DNA of 64,000 bases, taken from Lingula anatina (Eukaryota; Brachiopoda; Lingulata; Lingulida; Lingulidae). Shown here piece by piece: positions 48,901 to 63,900 of this stretch (its first letter is position 1; each line of letters opens with the position of its first letter). The stretch lies in NCBI RefSeq assembly GCF_001039355.2, contig NW_019775236.1, positions 68,130 to 132,129 on the forward strand, written 5' to 3'. The notes below the pieces were generated by a model. That model was not told the DNA's origin. It ran no database searches and saw only the letters and a program-made list of their open reading frames with translations. Position numbers and translations under genes: made by a program.

Positions 48901-51900
48901 AAAATAATCTAAGAAATGCAAACAGAACAAGACTGTTGAGAATATTGTCTAGCATATGCATATTTTTTAAAAAATTGTATTTCTTACGGATTCCATCCCA
49001 AGTCAGCAGGATTGATGAACAGGATACCAGCTCTAGATACCGTGGCAGGGGTGGCTGTTTTCAAGTGACTGATTTCAAACAGAAGCCTCATCATTGGGGT
49101 CAGAGCAATACGCTCATTACTGGCCAGTGTCAACACCTGCAGCATATCAACAACAACAACATTTTTAGAAAAATGTACTTTTTTCTTCTGCCTTGTATTT
49201 AAGCCCATTCAAATAAAAATTTGACCAAAATATGTAATGGAATATGCAAATCTCAAAAAGTTTCTTCATGACATTTATCGGTATGATTGAAAGCAAATAG
49301 TGATGTTTGGTTTTAATGAAATGTGAACAACAGATGTAACATCAGTGAAAAAAATTACAACAATTTAACTTTTTGAACACTGCAAACACAGAATGAGTGA
49401 TTTGAGAAAACTCTCTGTAACAGCTTTGACCATTGATGCTCATAACAAGTACCTTGTTGTCATCCATGACAGTGTTCAGTGACTCAATCCACATGGGATC
49501 AATGTCACCATCCAGGACAATCCACTTGTTTCCATCTCCAGTCAAATTGGCCAAGTCACGCATGATCACAGAGAACAAGCCTAAAATTACAAATCATTCA
49601 CAATAATAAACAATGATATGGTGAAAATATTATTATATGAGGGAGGAAGAGTACCGACTTATTATCACATTTCTGTTTATGGGGGACGAGTTCCATTAGT
49701 TCTTTAAAATGCATTTTATTGTGGATATCCTTAGTATCCCAACACCTAATACCTGTTAAAAGTGTTCAGTTTGATTTTGAAGATCCTGGTGTTGCCCTTC
49801 ATTATGACACTGAAATATATACAATGAATAAATAGTGCAAGCCCCAGTCTATAAACCATCCATTCAAGTTTACAAAAGGAAACATTCTTGTGCACGGCTT
49901 ACCATCCTTCCACTCTCTGGTAGCAGGGTTGATGATCCCAAACAACTCATCATTGGTGACTGCCTTAGGGTTGAGATCCTGTGCAATCGGCTTCTTGCCC
50001 TTGTTCCTGAATGTTCTGTTCAGTGTCTTCCACACTTGACTCTTGCCTGTACCAGCATTCCCCACAATGAACACAGAGTGACGTACATCAAACAACTCTT
50101 GCAACTGGACAACCTATTATAAATAAATATATTTAAAAAAACATTTAATCACATTCTAAACAGTTTTTCATAGAATGTACAAAAATTACAATTGTAATAC
50201 CTGATCTGTATTTGACAGACCAACAATATTTGTAATGAATCAATAATTTACAAACTATATAATACAGCAGTATATTACTGGATGTGAGACGGAAGTAATC
50301 TAAGTAATCCAAATTTTACCTTGAGAATGAAACCATCTTCAGGCTGCAGTTTGAGGTCCAAAGTTGCCTGTTTGATTTCTTTCTCAAATTCAGGATCCCT
50401 CTTCCTGGGTACATCCAAGGCTGGGAACAAGTCTCCAATCAGACCCATGAAGATAGGAAGGTCATCAGTCACAATCTTTGGCACATTGAAATCTCTCAAA
50501 GCTCTCATCAACACCTGTTTAATAGAGATATAAAACATTTTAAGTTATAATAAATGCAGTGGACAGATGCTTTTTTTATTTATAGATGACAGTCATAAAG
50601 GAGTCCCAATTTACATCTACAGACAAGATGTCCATTTAATAACTTCTGCTAATAAGAATCAGACTTTTTACTGCTGATAACTTACTGATGTTGTTACATT
50701 CACTATAACCACTTATCGCCATAACTATAAAATATGTCTTACGTGTAAAAACAGATAACTTTTAATTCAAATATATATTATAACTTGCCTGATCTTCAGG
50801 TCTGTTAGGATCACCTCTCTTCAGTGCACCAGCCACCACCAGTACAGATTTGATAGCACGCAGACCCCAATCATAATGGTCCTATGTAGCAAAACAAAGA
50901 ATATCTTATTATATCTTATCATATGTTGTGAAAACAAAAACTTAATGACGATGTTAGAACAAATACAACATGACATCCTATCTTGCACTGTATGACTTCC
51001 TGTCGTAAAAACATCATATAATACAATTCCTCATACATCAAAATAAGCTAAACTAATCCACTTGAATTATACCAGTGAAATAATTACATAATAATATGCC
51101 AGAAAAATAGACTGGTATGTACCTGTTTGGAAAGCAGTTCTTTACACAGAGTGTAAAGGGTGATGAACTTTCTGGCTAGCAAACGAGCTTCAAGGAAACC
51201 CTCTGCCACCAACATAATTTCACAAATCAGCTCAAAGTCAGGAACCACCATAGCACAGGGTCTGAAACACAAACATAAAAAATGAAAATAATAAACACAA
51301 TAAATAGCACTTGTACCAAATTACTTTGAGATAATTCTTATATTTTGATTTTCATCAAAATATTACAAGACAATTCACAGCTGTGTTCTAGGGAAATACC
51401 TGAAAAGAGCCTTGAGATTCTCTGGCAGCTCAGTGCGCCCAGCATAACCTGGGTTCATGGTGATGAAAATGCCTACAGTGGCAATGAGACTGATGGTTTC
51501 TCCCTGGAACTCAAAGACGGTCTTCTTGTCCCTAATGGCATCCTGGATACTCTTCACCTGGACAGCCACCACAGACAGCACTTCTACTGAGATGCGGTTG
51601 AACTCGTCAAAGCAACCCCATGCACCAGATTGGGCCAAACCCTTGTAGATGTTACCACAGGACTGAAATGATAGGGAGGTAAGTGTGAGTTTTAATGATT
51701 TTTCATTCTGAATAATTCTATAATTATGTGCAATACAAATAAGAATTAAAATTTTTATGAATGTTCCCCAATTTTTCCCCATTTTACTTACCAACTTAAA
51801 CTTACTCAATGAAGATGAAACAATAATCTAAGGCGCTTCAATAACCCTTTGCTATAAAAACAATGTCTGCAGCTCTATATATACCCCACCTTGTAGTCCA

Positions 51901-54900
51901 TCTGTTCTGAGCAGTTGAACACATAGACCATGATTCCCAGAGCTCTGCCCAAATCCTTGGTTGTCTCTGTCTTCCCAGTTCCTGCAGGCCCAGCAGGGGC
52001 TCCACTCATCACCAAGTGAAGGGACTGAGTCAGGGTGATGTAACATCTGAAATGATATTTAGAAAGCTAAGATTATACTACAGCGGTGATATATTAACAC
52101 AAAACTACTGTAAAATGTTTGTGCCAAAGAATTCAATCATCTGTGTCAAAATGTTCCATTGTTTTAAATGTAATTTGTTGCACATTTTTTAGTTCTTTTT
52201 GACGTATTTACATAAATAGTTTAAGATAAGTTCCCTGCATGATATCACACACTGCTTTAACAGAGAAAAAGCTACATGTGCATCATATATGTTTGAACAT
52301 TCACCTGTCAGTCAAGGGTGTAATCACTAAACGTGGTGTGTTTCCGAGATACTCATGGGAGTATCTGAACTGAGCATCACAAATGTTAGCAAAGCAGTCT
52401 TTATGTCCTTCATCCCAGCGATGACGTAGCTGAGACAACCACTTGAAGGCCTGTCCACTCTCAATTTTCTGTGTGATCATCTGTGTGATGACATCACGGG
52501 CATGCACATCAATAGTACAGATGGTCATGACCTTCTGACGTTCCTGCTTGGTCAAGGAGCCAATCAACATGGTAATCAGGGTGTTCAGCTGTTGGATCTG
52601 AAATACAAAAGTCCAAATCGTTCATAGCGGAATGCACATGGATTGTATTAATTGAAGAATGTTCTACACCAGATTACAATTTATATATGGAGTCACCAAT
52701 AATGAAACTAATCACAAAAACACATAAAATGTTGTTACCTTTAAAATCAACTGTTCTACGGAAGGTTTGTAAGCAGCTATGCTGTCAAACCAACTAACCT
52801 GTTTCTTGCTGTAATCTTTAAGAGCATTCTCATAGCCTTCCTCAAGTCTGGCAAATGCAATGTTCACTTCAGTTGTCCACCAGATCTGTGTGCCACACAG
52901 GGCCACCTGAGCAGGGAAGTCAAACAGCCACTGTTCACGTGCCTTCTCCTCATATGCAGTCACTGCCTCCGTCATCTCATGTCTCACTGTTGTTCTCTGG
53001 ACATCAAGTAGCCTGTTCAGCCACACCTCCACCTGGCCAGTGCAGTCACACTCATGGTCAAAGTCCACATATTCTCCGTCTTTACTGAACATGCCTACAC
53101 CAGTCTTCAGGTTGTTACCATCAGAGTCCTGTTGGAATTTTAGTGCTGCCATGCTGTCAAATAGCTTGGTCAAATGACGCGCAACCTGAAATAAAGAGTA
53201 GACTTGGTTACATATGCTAAATATATGAAGAAAATACTTTGCTACTTACTGACTTTATAGTTATGTGTATGCAATTATCAATTTAATGATTCAAGAAAAA
53301 AATTAAGTTATAGTTACCCAAATATTTTTTTAAAACATTTTTCAGTAAACTTGCTTCAGTGTTTCAACACAAGTGATTCAAAAACATCTTTAAGAATGTT
53401 GATAAAAAAAATAGAGTTTGGACACTGTACTATTCATTAAAAATTGACTCACCAACTCTGGTTGATTGCCATTGGACAAAATGTCTAGCAAGTCAGCAGA
53501 AGACACGAAGTAAAACCTTGGGAAGGCAAGACGTTTGGTCTCCAAATATTCAGCCAGTGCCTTCTCACAGAGAATCAGCTGCCCCTGGATAACTTCCAGT
53601 TTGTCATACAGTCCTGGTTTGTTTGTGGCCTCAACACAATTCAGAGTACCTTCAACCTCTTTTACCACTTCCTAGAAAGTTGATAACAAATCTCACAGTT
53701 ACCAAATATGTTGGCGTACTTTGACATTAGTAACTGATTACTGAAGATGAAAATGAAAGCTTCTGTATACTTCAGTAAATTTTTTTCATGTTATATTAAA
53801 AACACAATTTGTAAAAAATTAATCACTTTAAATAATAAAGTTTCTATTGAGGTTTTATATACATAATCAATCATGTCAGAAGAAAGTCCAAGCATGTACC
53901 TTGAAGTCCGTATCAATGCCATCAAATCTCTTAGAATCCTCTGGCAGTTGGTTCCTGATATCTTCAGAACCAATGAAAATACTCTCCAGATGTGACCATG
54001 TCCTCTGGACCTCCATCCAGATGGTTATCACCTGGTCAGCAGTGGACAGTTTCTTTTGCCAGCCTGACACTTCTTCCAAGAAATGGGCAATATATTTGGA
54101 TGTGAGCATGTTCTGCAGTTGTACCTGTTTTTTAGACAGAAAAACAAAAATTTATGTATGTTTAAAATTTATTTACAAAAGAAATAACAAGTGAACATGC
54201 AAGCTACTGGTAAAAAATTCAACATTTCATACAAATTATTTTAAAAAGGTCTACTCAGACAAACTAGATCAAATTCAAAACAAAAGGGTTTTTACCTGGT
54301 TATCTTCTAGTGTTTCAATCAATTCTTCTGTGGTCACAAGTAGGGTAATGCCAGTTCTGTTGTGTTTCTGGTGTTCAAACTCCATGGTTGCCCATGTGAC
54401 ATCCAACTCCTTCAGCACTTTCTCCATGGACATTTCCTTCACAGCCTTGTCCACAATGTTACGAACCTCATCCTCAAAGTTGTGTAGGTTGAGGGACAGC
54501 AGATCAGACAGGGTGGTGTCTTCATCCATGACAAATTTCACCTAAAAATCAGAGACAGTTCTTGGTATGTTATCAAATTATAACAGATGAATTAGCATTT
54601 GTAAGTATTTTATAAATCATCAACATTGTTCTAATGATTTGGGTCTTTAAAGTTACCCTATTTTTGATTAAACAGATATTCTACTAAAATAAACCTAAGA
54701 GGGAAAATCCCAACTATTGTAAATACTTACGCCTGTTGCCTGCATAAGTTGCTGCCAATGTCTCTCTCTGATAGCTGGGTTCTGCAACTCACTGACTGCA
54801 CGCAATGATGTCAACATGTTCTTCACAGTGCCCTCTACGCCAGAGTATGTGTCCCATGCCCTCATCTCTTTGTCTAATCCCCTGATATCTTTGGCAAATC

Positions 54901-57900
54901 TTTTACAGTCCATGTCCATCTGTTCCACATTTATTTCCACCCAGGGAGTAGTTTTCCAGTCATCAAAACTTGTGCGCACAATATATACATAGTCCCATAG
55001 CTGTTTGAGCATGCAGATTTCTTTTCTGCATTGTTTGAGCTGTTTGTAATCTGGTACATTGACTTCAAACAGGCCTGCAGACTCCAGGAGTGCAGCCATC
55101 TCCTTCTCCATGTCTGTGATTTGTTGGTTGAACTGAAGATATGAAAATATCAATGTTATAAAGACAAAAAAGTTTTCTCCCCCAAAGTGATACAATTTTT
55201 TGTTGGAAATAGAATTATGGCTATAAAATTCAGTCGTTAATTTTGTAAGAAAATATCCAGTGTATAAATTATCAACTGGGTCGCACATGTATAAAAGCTA
55301 GGCAGCAAAACACATTTAGCTTAAAATCAATCAGTCTGTTGGTATGATACTCATACCTCATCCAACACAGTGTAAGGGTCTTCACAGCTGTATCTGTACA
55401 CTGATATCTGCCTGAAGTTCTCTCTGAATGTGTGTTGTTGTACATCAAATGATGCACACTTCTTCCTAATGTTGGCAACTTCATTGGACTGCAATGGTGC
55501 AACTTGTTGTTTGACAGTGATGGCAATCTTCTTTGTGTTGTTCCATTGTTCTGGGAGTTCCTGTTGCAAAAATATTTATTGCTGTTATGTTCCTTTGGAT
55601 GAGTGAAATAAAAAAAAACTATGAATGAAGCATTTAGTTCCATTACCACCAACAAAAACAGTCTATGGTAAACCATGAATGCTACAAACTTTTTTTTACC
55701 TGAAGCTGTACATGGACCTCCTCTGGAAGCTCCTGTCCATATGTCTTCAGCAGTTCTATGGTTTGCTTCAGTGGCTCAAACATCTCATCTGTGGATGCCT
55801 GCCTGTCCTTCACAGCCAACAGATGACCCATACACTCTACCAGACCATCATAGTCACCCTCCTCTACTGGTTTGGTTAGACCACTGTCAGCCACCTTGAT
55901 GAACTCGGCCAGCTCATTGAGGCTATAAAGAAGGAATAATGCATACAAATGACTTTTAAGTGTTCATCATGGGATATCAGTAGTGACATTAACATCTGTG
56001 CCATCTTTTTAGGTAGTTTTGGTTACACATTTTAAAACATTTTAGGGAAAAAGGCATTTTCTTTTAAAAGTTTGCTGCTCTGGAATTTGGATATACACTT
56101 AAGGCAAATGTGATTATTATTTTGAAAAAAAAAAGTGCAAAAGTTTTTTTTTTTTTTTTTTTTTTTTTTTGCAAATTAGAAAAGTCAGAAATTTCAAACT
56201 CACCATTTACAATATATATACATATGGACAAAACTTACCTATTGGTGACATGATCAATGAGATGCTGCTTGAACATGAAGCTCCACCTCTTAATGATGTT
56301 GAGCAAGGACTGGCGAAAGGGTTTAGAGTTGACACGGAACCAGTGGTCTACCATAACTGTACCATCAAACTGTTCCACTTCCTCATAGATCTTTTCATAG
56401 GTGTCCACCTAGAATGATATTGATTCATAGGAGAAGTGAAAATATTAAGTTTTGTCCACTGTACACTTGCCAACACCTGAAAAGGGATCTTAGACATTTG
56501 AAATTTTACACCAAAATGTATTTTAAGGAAAGATATCAAGACTGTATTGGACTTGAAATGTGACATACCTGTTCTTTGAACTGATCTAACGTTGGTGGAT
56601 TTTCAGGCACACCATCATCAGCATGGGCTTCAATCTCTTCTGCAGTCAGTACATGACCATACAGCAAGAACTGCCTCATAAATTCATTGCGGTCATCTAC
56701 CCACAGATAGGCATAGTTATCAAAGCTGTTTCTGTATTCACAGGCCTTGTTCATAACAGTCTGTACTCTGTCCATCAACTCTTGTCTCATCTCAGACAGC
56801 TCATCCATTTCTTCTAAATCAGGCTGAAAAAAAAGGCAAAATGAAAAATTATCCAATAAAAATTTTACAGAGATATACTAATTGTAAAAGAAGTCTAAAG
56901 AACTGTACTGAAATTGTAAGCAAAACAAAATTTTTTTTTGTCCAGCCCTTTAATCCAATATGGCCAGTGGGACTGACCTGGTAGTGCTCCTGTCCACTGT
57001 GGGCAGCTAACCTCCCAATAAGAGAAGCCTGCTTGTAAATATCTCCCACTAGTCCATCCACCAAGTCATAGAAACCATCAGCCACACCGTAATCCAGAGA
57101 AGGATTAAACACCATATCAGGCACCTGCAGCTCCATCAGAGCCTCAAACAGAGGACTAGATGGCTTCTTGGGATCTGTGCAATCCAAGAAAAAGTTCAAG
57201 CTGCAGTGGATGGTGTTGAAAAACCCATCGACAGCCATTTCATCCACATAATCTACATATGCTTTCCATATGTCAGACTCTGCATCTGCCTTGAAAAACT
57301 CCAAGTTTTGCTGAAAGATGAACAGTATTCATAGTTATCATAAAGATATTTCATTTTGTCAAGATATGCAAAAAAAAAAAAAAAAATTAAAATTTCACAG
57401 CAACATATCTTACCTTATACTGTAAACATAAATATGAAATATACAATAAACTCAAACTCAGTACTAAAAATGCATACATAAAATTCCAAATCTTATCATG
57501 ACATACTTTTTGTCAATCATAAATCAAAAGTTTACCTGCACTAAACCATGGATCTTTTCTCCAGTGGTCTTGATTTCATTATACCTCTTCTTCAGCCTGT
57601 CTTCTTTATCATTGAGGTTGAGCAAAGATTCATGTTTGCCCTCTAACCTCTCAAACAGAGGAGTGTTGCTCCAAGTAGCCATAAGTTTTTGAATCTCTTC
57701 CACATTGTTCTTTGCCTTCTGAACCCTCTGTTCCAAATCCTGCACCAAGTCTCTTGTCTCCACAATATAATCCCATGCACCTAAAATAATAAAAAAGCAG
57801 CATTTAGACTTTCATTTACAGACCTGTATTTCCACCATCTTATTTATTGTTCATATGTAGTGAAGTACTTCTCACACCCTTGAATAAACATATTTATAGC

Positions 57901-60900
57901 AACTTCTAAGTTCATCAATCAAAAAAAAAAAAAAAATTGTCAAAAACCTTTCAAAAGCCTTCTCACCTTTTTCTTCCCAATTCAGATCTTTCTCTGCCTT
58001 TTCTAGCTGCTTGTCTATATCTGCCAGCTGCCCTTCAATAAGTGGGTACTCCACTTCAAGGATTGTCTCTCTAACTTTATTATACCACTGCACAGTCAAG
58101 TCCAAATTGCCATTGAACTGGCGATATGTTTCATTTCTTTGATAAAGCCCAGATGCAGCTTCTGGTATATCCTCTTGGCCTTTAATTTCAAGGTACTTCA
58201 CTTCTCGAAGCACTGCCACAAGCTGAAAGAATGGTGATAGAGTTATATGGTAACACTATGTGAAAATTGCATACGTGCAACTTTAAAAATGATTTCAAAT
58301 TAACAACTTTTAATATTAGCTAGTGTGGATGAAAACTATTTTGTATTTGAAATTTAAAAATGTTTTCTTTTTATTTTGGATAAAATTTCCATGTAAAACT
58401 TACCTGTGGATCAAAATTAACAGCAATCAGTTTAGTTTCTTCATTCCTTGTAAGCAAGGGTTGTGCCAGGTTGAAGGAACAAGCTTCATTAACACCAGCA
58501 GTCCATTCATCATACATTTGCTTCTCAAATCTGAAAAACAAACAGCATCAATTAACACAAGACAGAACAATTTGAGAATCTACAGATTTGATAATTTAGC
58601 ATATTTTACAAGTATTTTGATTAATTACTTTCCTTTGTTTTCCTATTTTAATCAAATCATTATTTTGTCATCGAGAACTCAACATATTTCTGCTTTAATA
58701 ATGGCAACCCTGAAAACCAAACATTTGGAGAAACTATAATTAAAGAAAAGATGCAAATAATCCATGAGCATTATCTGAATCTAAATTTTGTACATACTTC
58801 TCAAGCAGAGCCAACATCTGTTCATATTTTGTTTTCATCTTCTTTGCAGCCTCGCCTTCCATACATCTGAAAAAATAAAAAATATTTTAGAAAGATCCAG
58901 GTTTACATGTATCTTTAAATATTTATTTTGGTTTCAGATTATACATTATTTATACAAGCCCAGTGACAGTTCATTTCTTCAACACTGCTTGGCTTTGCCA
59001 TGAACTCTGAAAAAGAGGAACTTTATCCTAAAATATACTTTTATAACAAAGATTCCAATACTTAAACTTACGGGTGTTCAATATGTGAGAAGTTCTCCAT
59101 GGGAGCACTGATACGCTCTCGGAGCTCAGTTGCCCATTTCAGCCCACCAGTGACCTTTGGCATATTCTTATGTGAGATAGCCTTTCCTGTCTGCTGGACA
59201 ACCTGCATCTGAAGGTCATAGATGGATTTGGCCGTGTCCAGATCTTCATCCATCATCACAATCAGCTTTGGATAGCTTGGATCAAAGATCTCTTTGATGA
59301 TTGGCCTTTCCAAAAGTGATCCAAATATGTCAACCAGCTGAAATTAAAAACATCATAATATCAAAATGGGTTTCTACCTGGTAACACATTTTAGCATCAA
59401 ATTGGTTTTTGTCTGGTAGCAAATATCCAACTCAAAGGGACATGTTATACAATAATATTAAAATGTATTTGCCAAAATTTTGAAATTGGTACAACATAAT
59501 TTTGCAATAAGTCATCTTAAAAAATGGAACATTCGCAAAGTTTGAAAAATCATTACCTTCAAAGCAGATTCCAATCCTGAGCAATCGTCAAAGGCCTGGC
59601 AAATAATGGCACCCAATCTACGATCAAGGTCCTCTATCTTTGCTTGGAAATTCTTGTAATCTTCAGTAAATTCCTAAAAAACAGCAAATACTTGGCTACT
59701 TAACTGCAGGATCCTCTCAGAGTGTTATTTATCTTAATCCACTTAATTTATGGCCAAAAAAACTTTCAGATAAAAATTAGTTACGAGTTGAAGGAACTAC
59801 AAACAGTTGATAATTAGATTGTAACTTTTGAATAGATTCTTTCCAGGTTTATTAGTATAATCCCAGAATAGCCACTAAGAAATAGTAATTTCCAAATTAC
59901 CGTATCCACGGGATCCAGGGCATCATATGCCCTTTCACTGAACATCTTGTATAATTCATTGAATTCATCAAAGATCTGGACGACTTGTGCACTAAGACTT
60001 CTGCCCTTGATGCCCCCAAGTTCAATTTTCTCTAGCTTCATGAACTCCAGTGCAGTTTCAAACAAGTCCTGTAGAAACAAAAGCATAAATTGAAGTATTT
60101 CCTACTAAGTAATGAAGGTAATAAAAAAGAAGAAAACTACAACAAATCCAAACCTATCCTAACTTTATGAAAATTTATGAAAAAAAAAATACAATCAAAA
60201 GGATTATTAAAGTAACGAATAATTCTGTCCCTTGCCAGATAACTCAAAATGAAATACAAATCCAAAACTTGAATTCTTTCCTTGGTATATCCCCATAAAT
60301 TTAGGTCTAAAAACAACAACTTCTGTAACAGTTACATTAAAAACACTTACCCTAACAGTTTCCACTCTCTGCACAAAGGTATCATAGCGTGAGAAGACAA
60401 GCTGAGGTGCAAACTCCCACTCTTTGGGGTCTCCATTCTTGAAGTAATCTTTCAACTTTGCCTTGTGTTCTTCATATGTGACTTGGAAGTACTTGAGGAT
60501 TTCTACTGTTTCACGGACTTTCTCAATGGTCTCCTCTACCTCACCCTTGAATATCTCTGTGGGATCAAGGTAGTTGCGGGCCTAGAACAAAATAGATCAA
60601 TACTGCTTGGTGGGATGTGCAAGCTTTGGGTGCATTTATAAATCCATTTATTTACAAATTCAAATCCAATTACTATAATATTGAATATATTAACTGCTGT
60701 AAGATATTTTAGTAGGAAAATAGAATAAAAGTTATTATAAGACTTCACCAAGTTAAGTTCCGTGCTTCTACATGTGTTCTAAATTGTTTATGTATTTAAC
60801 CTCATGTTAATAGTACCATTATGAAACATATTTATTGCAACAAAACAATAAAGGTTAAGATGATAATGCTTACGGAATTGATCAGAGTGTTGCAAACTTC

Positions 60901-63900
60901 TTGTAAGACCACAATGATTCTGGCTGGGGTATTATAGAACTGTGAGTTTGACCAGATCAGACAGATGACATGCATCAGGGGTGGCAGCAGTGGCTTTACA
61001 TCACAGAAATCTGCACCTTCAATGTCATCTACATGGTTCCTCAGGGGCTTCAAATACATGTTGATGTCTTGGGCCTCAGTTAGGGCTGAAAATGCACAGT
61101 ACATATAAATTTTTTTTTCAGAAAATTTATTCATATAATTGAAATTGGTTTTTAAGTTAGGCCCCACAGTACATATATATAAAAAGAAGTTATAGGCTGC
61201 TTCTTTTAGATCTGAATTAAAATATAGAAATTCATGTAACACATACCTGCAACCACATCTCTGAACAGATTCTTGAAAGATGGGAAATAGCTGCTGTTTG
61301 TCTTTTCTAAAAGTTCAGCCATTTTGCGCACTTTGGGATCCCGGAGCTAAATCAATCAAACACAACTGTCACTGATTTCTATGACAATAACTCACATGAT
61401 TAAGGGAAATATATATTAACTTAACTGCACAAAATATATTCATAACTTTCAATACTCAGGTGAACATGGTAATAAGGTTCACACTTTGTATAATAAAATG
61501 CATCATCAGAAATAAAACAATAAGTAATTTATCAAATTCACAAAAAGCAATAAATAAAAATGAATATTTAACAAACACATCACATGTGCCACTTACCTGA
61601 TCAAAGATGCATTCAAGATTAGCCACCTTTGCCTTCCAGAATTCAATTTCCACACTAGGTGTTGGATTCAAACCCTCAAGGAGTGGCTGAGCAGAATCCT
61701 TCTTCAGTACATCACGGATCTGATGTGTCCACTCGATGATAACAGATTCAATGGCATGTACTAGATTTCTGTCATATGTATCACCTCTGAAAAATGGCAT
61801 GAGCATGGTTTAATAGATGTTATCTAAAGAGTAGGTAACAATATACAAAGTGATATTTAAGGTGAATAATTGTTGACTTAGTTTGACAAAATTATCTGAT
61901 GAGCCATATTAGCCATGAACAAGGGGCAAATGAAAATAATTATTTAAACAAAAATTGCTTATTTGTTCACTAACACAAAAACACACTCATTGATTTCCAG
62001 ATCATTTTAACAAGGGCTGAGCCAGATGAATTTTTCACTTCATGAATGACCATGCAGTGTCTTACTTTGCTTCTTCCTGAGCAGCTTCTTCCACTCTGGT
62101 AGAGCCTACAGGTAGAGGCAGTAGAGTTTTCCCCTTCACCTGTCCTGCTACCACATAGACGTTGCTTTTAAGATTGTGGACATGCCTCTTTACATCAGCA
62201 GACACAACCTGAGGCCACTGGTCATGGTTTTGTTCATTTGACAGTAAAGGCACAAGGATCTACAAATAAATTTCAAATTTAAAGGTAAACAACATAATCA
62301 AACCCACGCTCGGCTGTCACCTTGATTGGATAGTAAACGATTGTCGTAAAATCGCTAAATGGTATTAAAACCGGGTGCATAAACTTGAAAACCACCTAGG
62401 ACAACCTTGGACTGCCACATTAATCCAATACAATGCAAAAATAAACTATAACAAGTGGTTAAAGCCCTCAAACCGAATGCCGTAAAGTCCCCATATGATA
62501 TACCTCCATAGAGACAATAAAATAGAGTAAGCTTGTGAAACAAGAATAAACCATTTTGAACATAATAATCGAAATAAAATACTGCCGGGCATCGGAGCGG
62601 CCTAAAACTTGNATAACAAGTGGTTAAAGCCCTCAAACCGAATGCCGTAAAGTCCCCATATGATATACCTCCATAGAGACAATAAAATAGAGTAAGCTTG
62701 TGAAACAAGAATAAACCATTTTGAACATAATAATCGAAATAAAATACTGCCGGGCATCGGAGCGGCCTAAAACTTGGCACGCTTACTGCAAATACTGCAG
62801 GCTACATCATCCCGTCGCTCGTTTGTAAATTCCGTGCATGGCATACGCACAATCAAACCGTATATCCAAATTCCACCTCTGATGTTTAAGTTGGTCCTCT
62901 CTACAATCCAATTCAGGAAATGACGTAACCGCAGAGGTCGCATTGTCCAATGGCATGGCTTCTTTTTCGTAATGGGATGATGTAGCCTGCAGTATTTGCG
63001 GTAAGCGTGCCAAGTTTTAGGCCGCTCCGATGCCCGGCAGTATTTCATTTCGATTATTATGTTCAAAATGGTTTATTCTTGTTTCACAAGCTTACTCTAT
63101 TTTATTGTCTCTATGGAGGTATATGGGGACTTTACGGCATTCGGTTTGAAGGCTTTAACCACTTGTTATAGTTTATTTTTGCATTGTATTGGATTAATGT
63201 GGCAGTCCAAGGTTGTCCTAGGTGGTTTCCAAGTTTATGCACCGGGTTTTAATATCATTTAGCGATTTTACGACAATCGTTTACTATCCAATCAAGGTGA
63301 CAGCCGAGTGTGATCAAACCGTCAAATTAATGGTTTAAGTTTTCTTTAAATAATAATAATAATAAAAATGACTTAATCAAAAGAAAGAAATTACTTAAAA
63401 ATCACATGGCATTACTGTTAAGATTTCATCTGCATATGCACATTTTGAAATTTTTATGCTATTTAGGGTACATGCACATAGGCAAATGCAAATAGTAAAT
63501 AAGTAACAGAAAATCCTTTGGACACTTTATTTCAAAAGTACCTGCTGTATTTGTCAATCATTCTTTTCATATAGTGAGAAATTAAAAACCAAATAAATAT
63601 GAAATATTCACAAATCATCATCATTTACACAAATCAGGACATTTGTTTACCTCATCAACAAACGCAGACAGTTGGTCCAGTGGAGAATGAGACAGGTCAC
63701 CGTAGACAGTTGCATTCCTTACTGGATTGTCTTTGTTGATAGCACCAGTTCCCTTCTTCACAAAATAACATGCCTTCCCCTTAAAATTTGTCGGCCATTC
63801 GTACTGTGGAGTTATCACTCCAGCAGAGTTTACAAGAAGTATAAGATTCTGGACGTCTGTCTTGTCAAAATACTCTAGTATCATCAATTTGTACTCTTCT

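Noticed and set aside
62355-63262. Repeated small protein found on both strands around 62.4-63.2 kb
   Set aside because: The same peptide arises because the two arms of the foldback element are inverted copies, plus the overlap at the N; there is no transposase-like motif.
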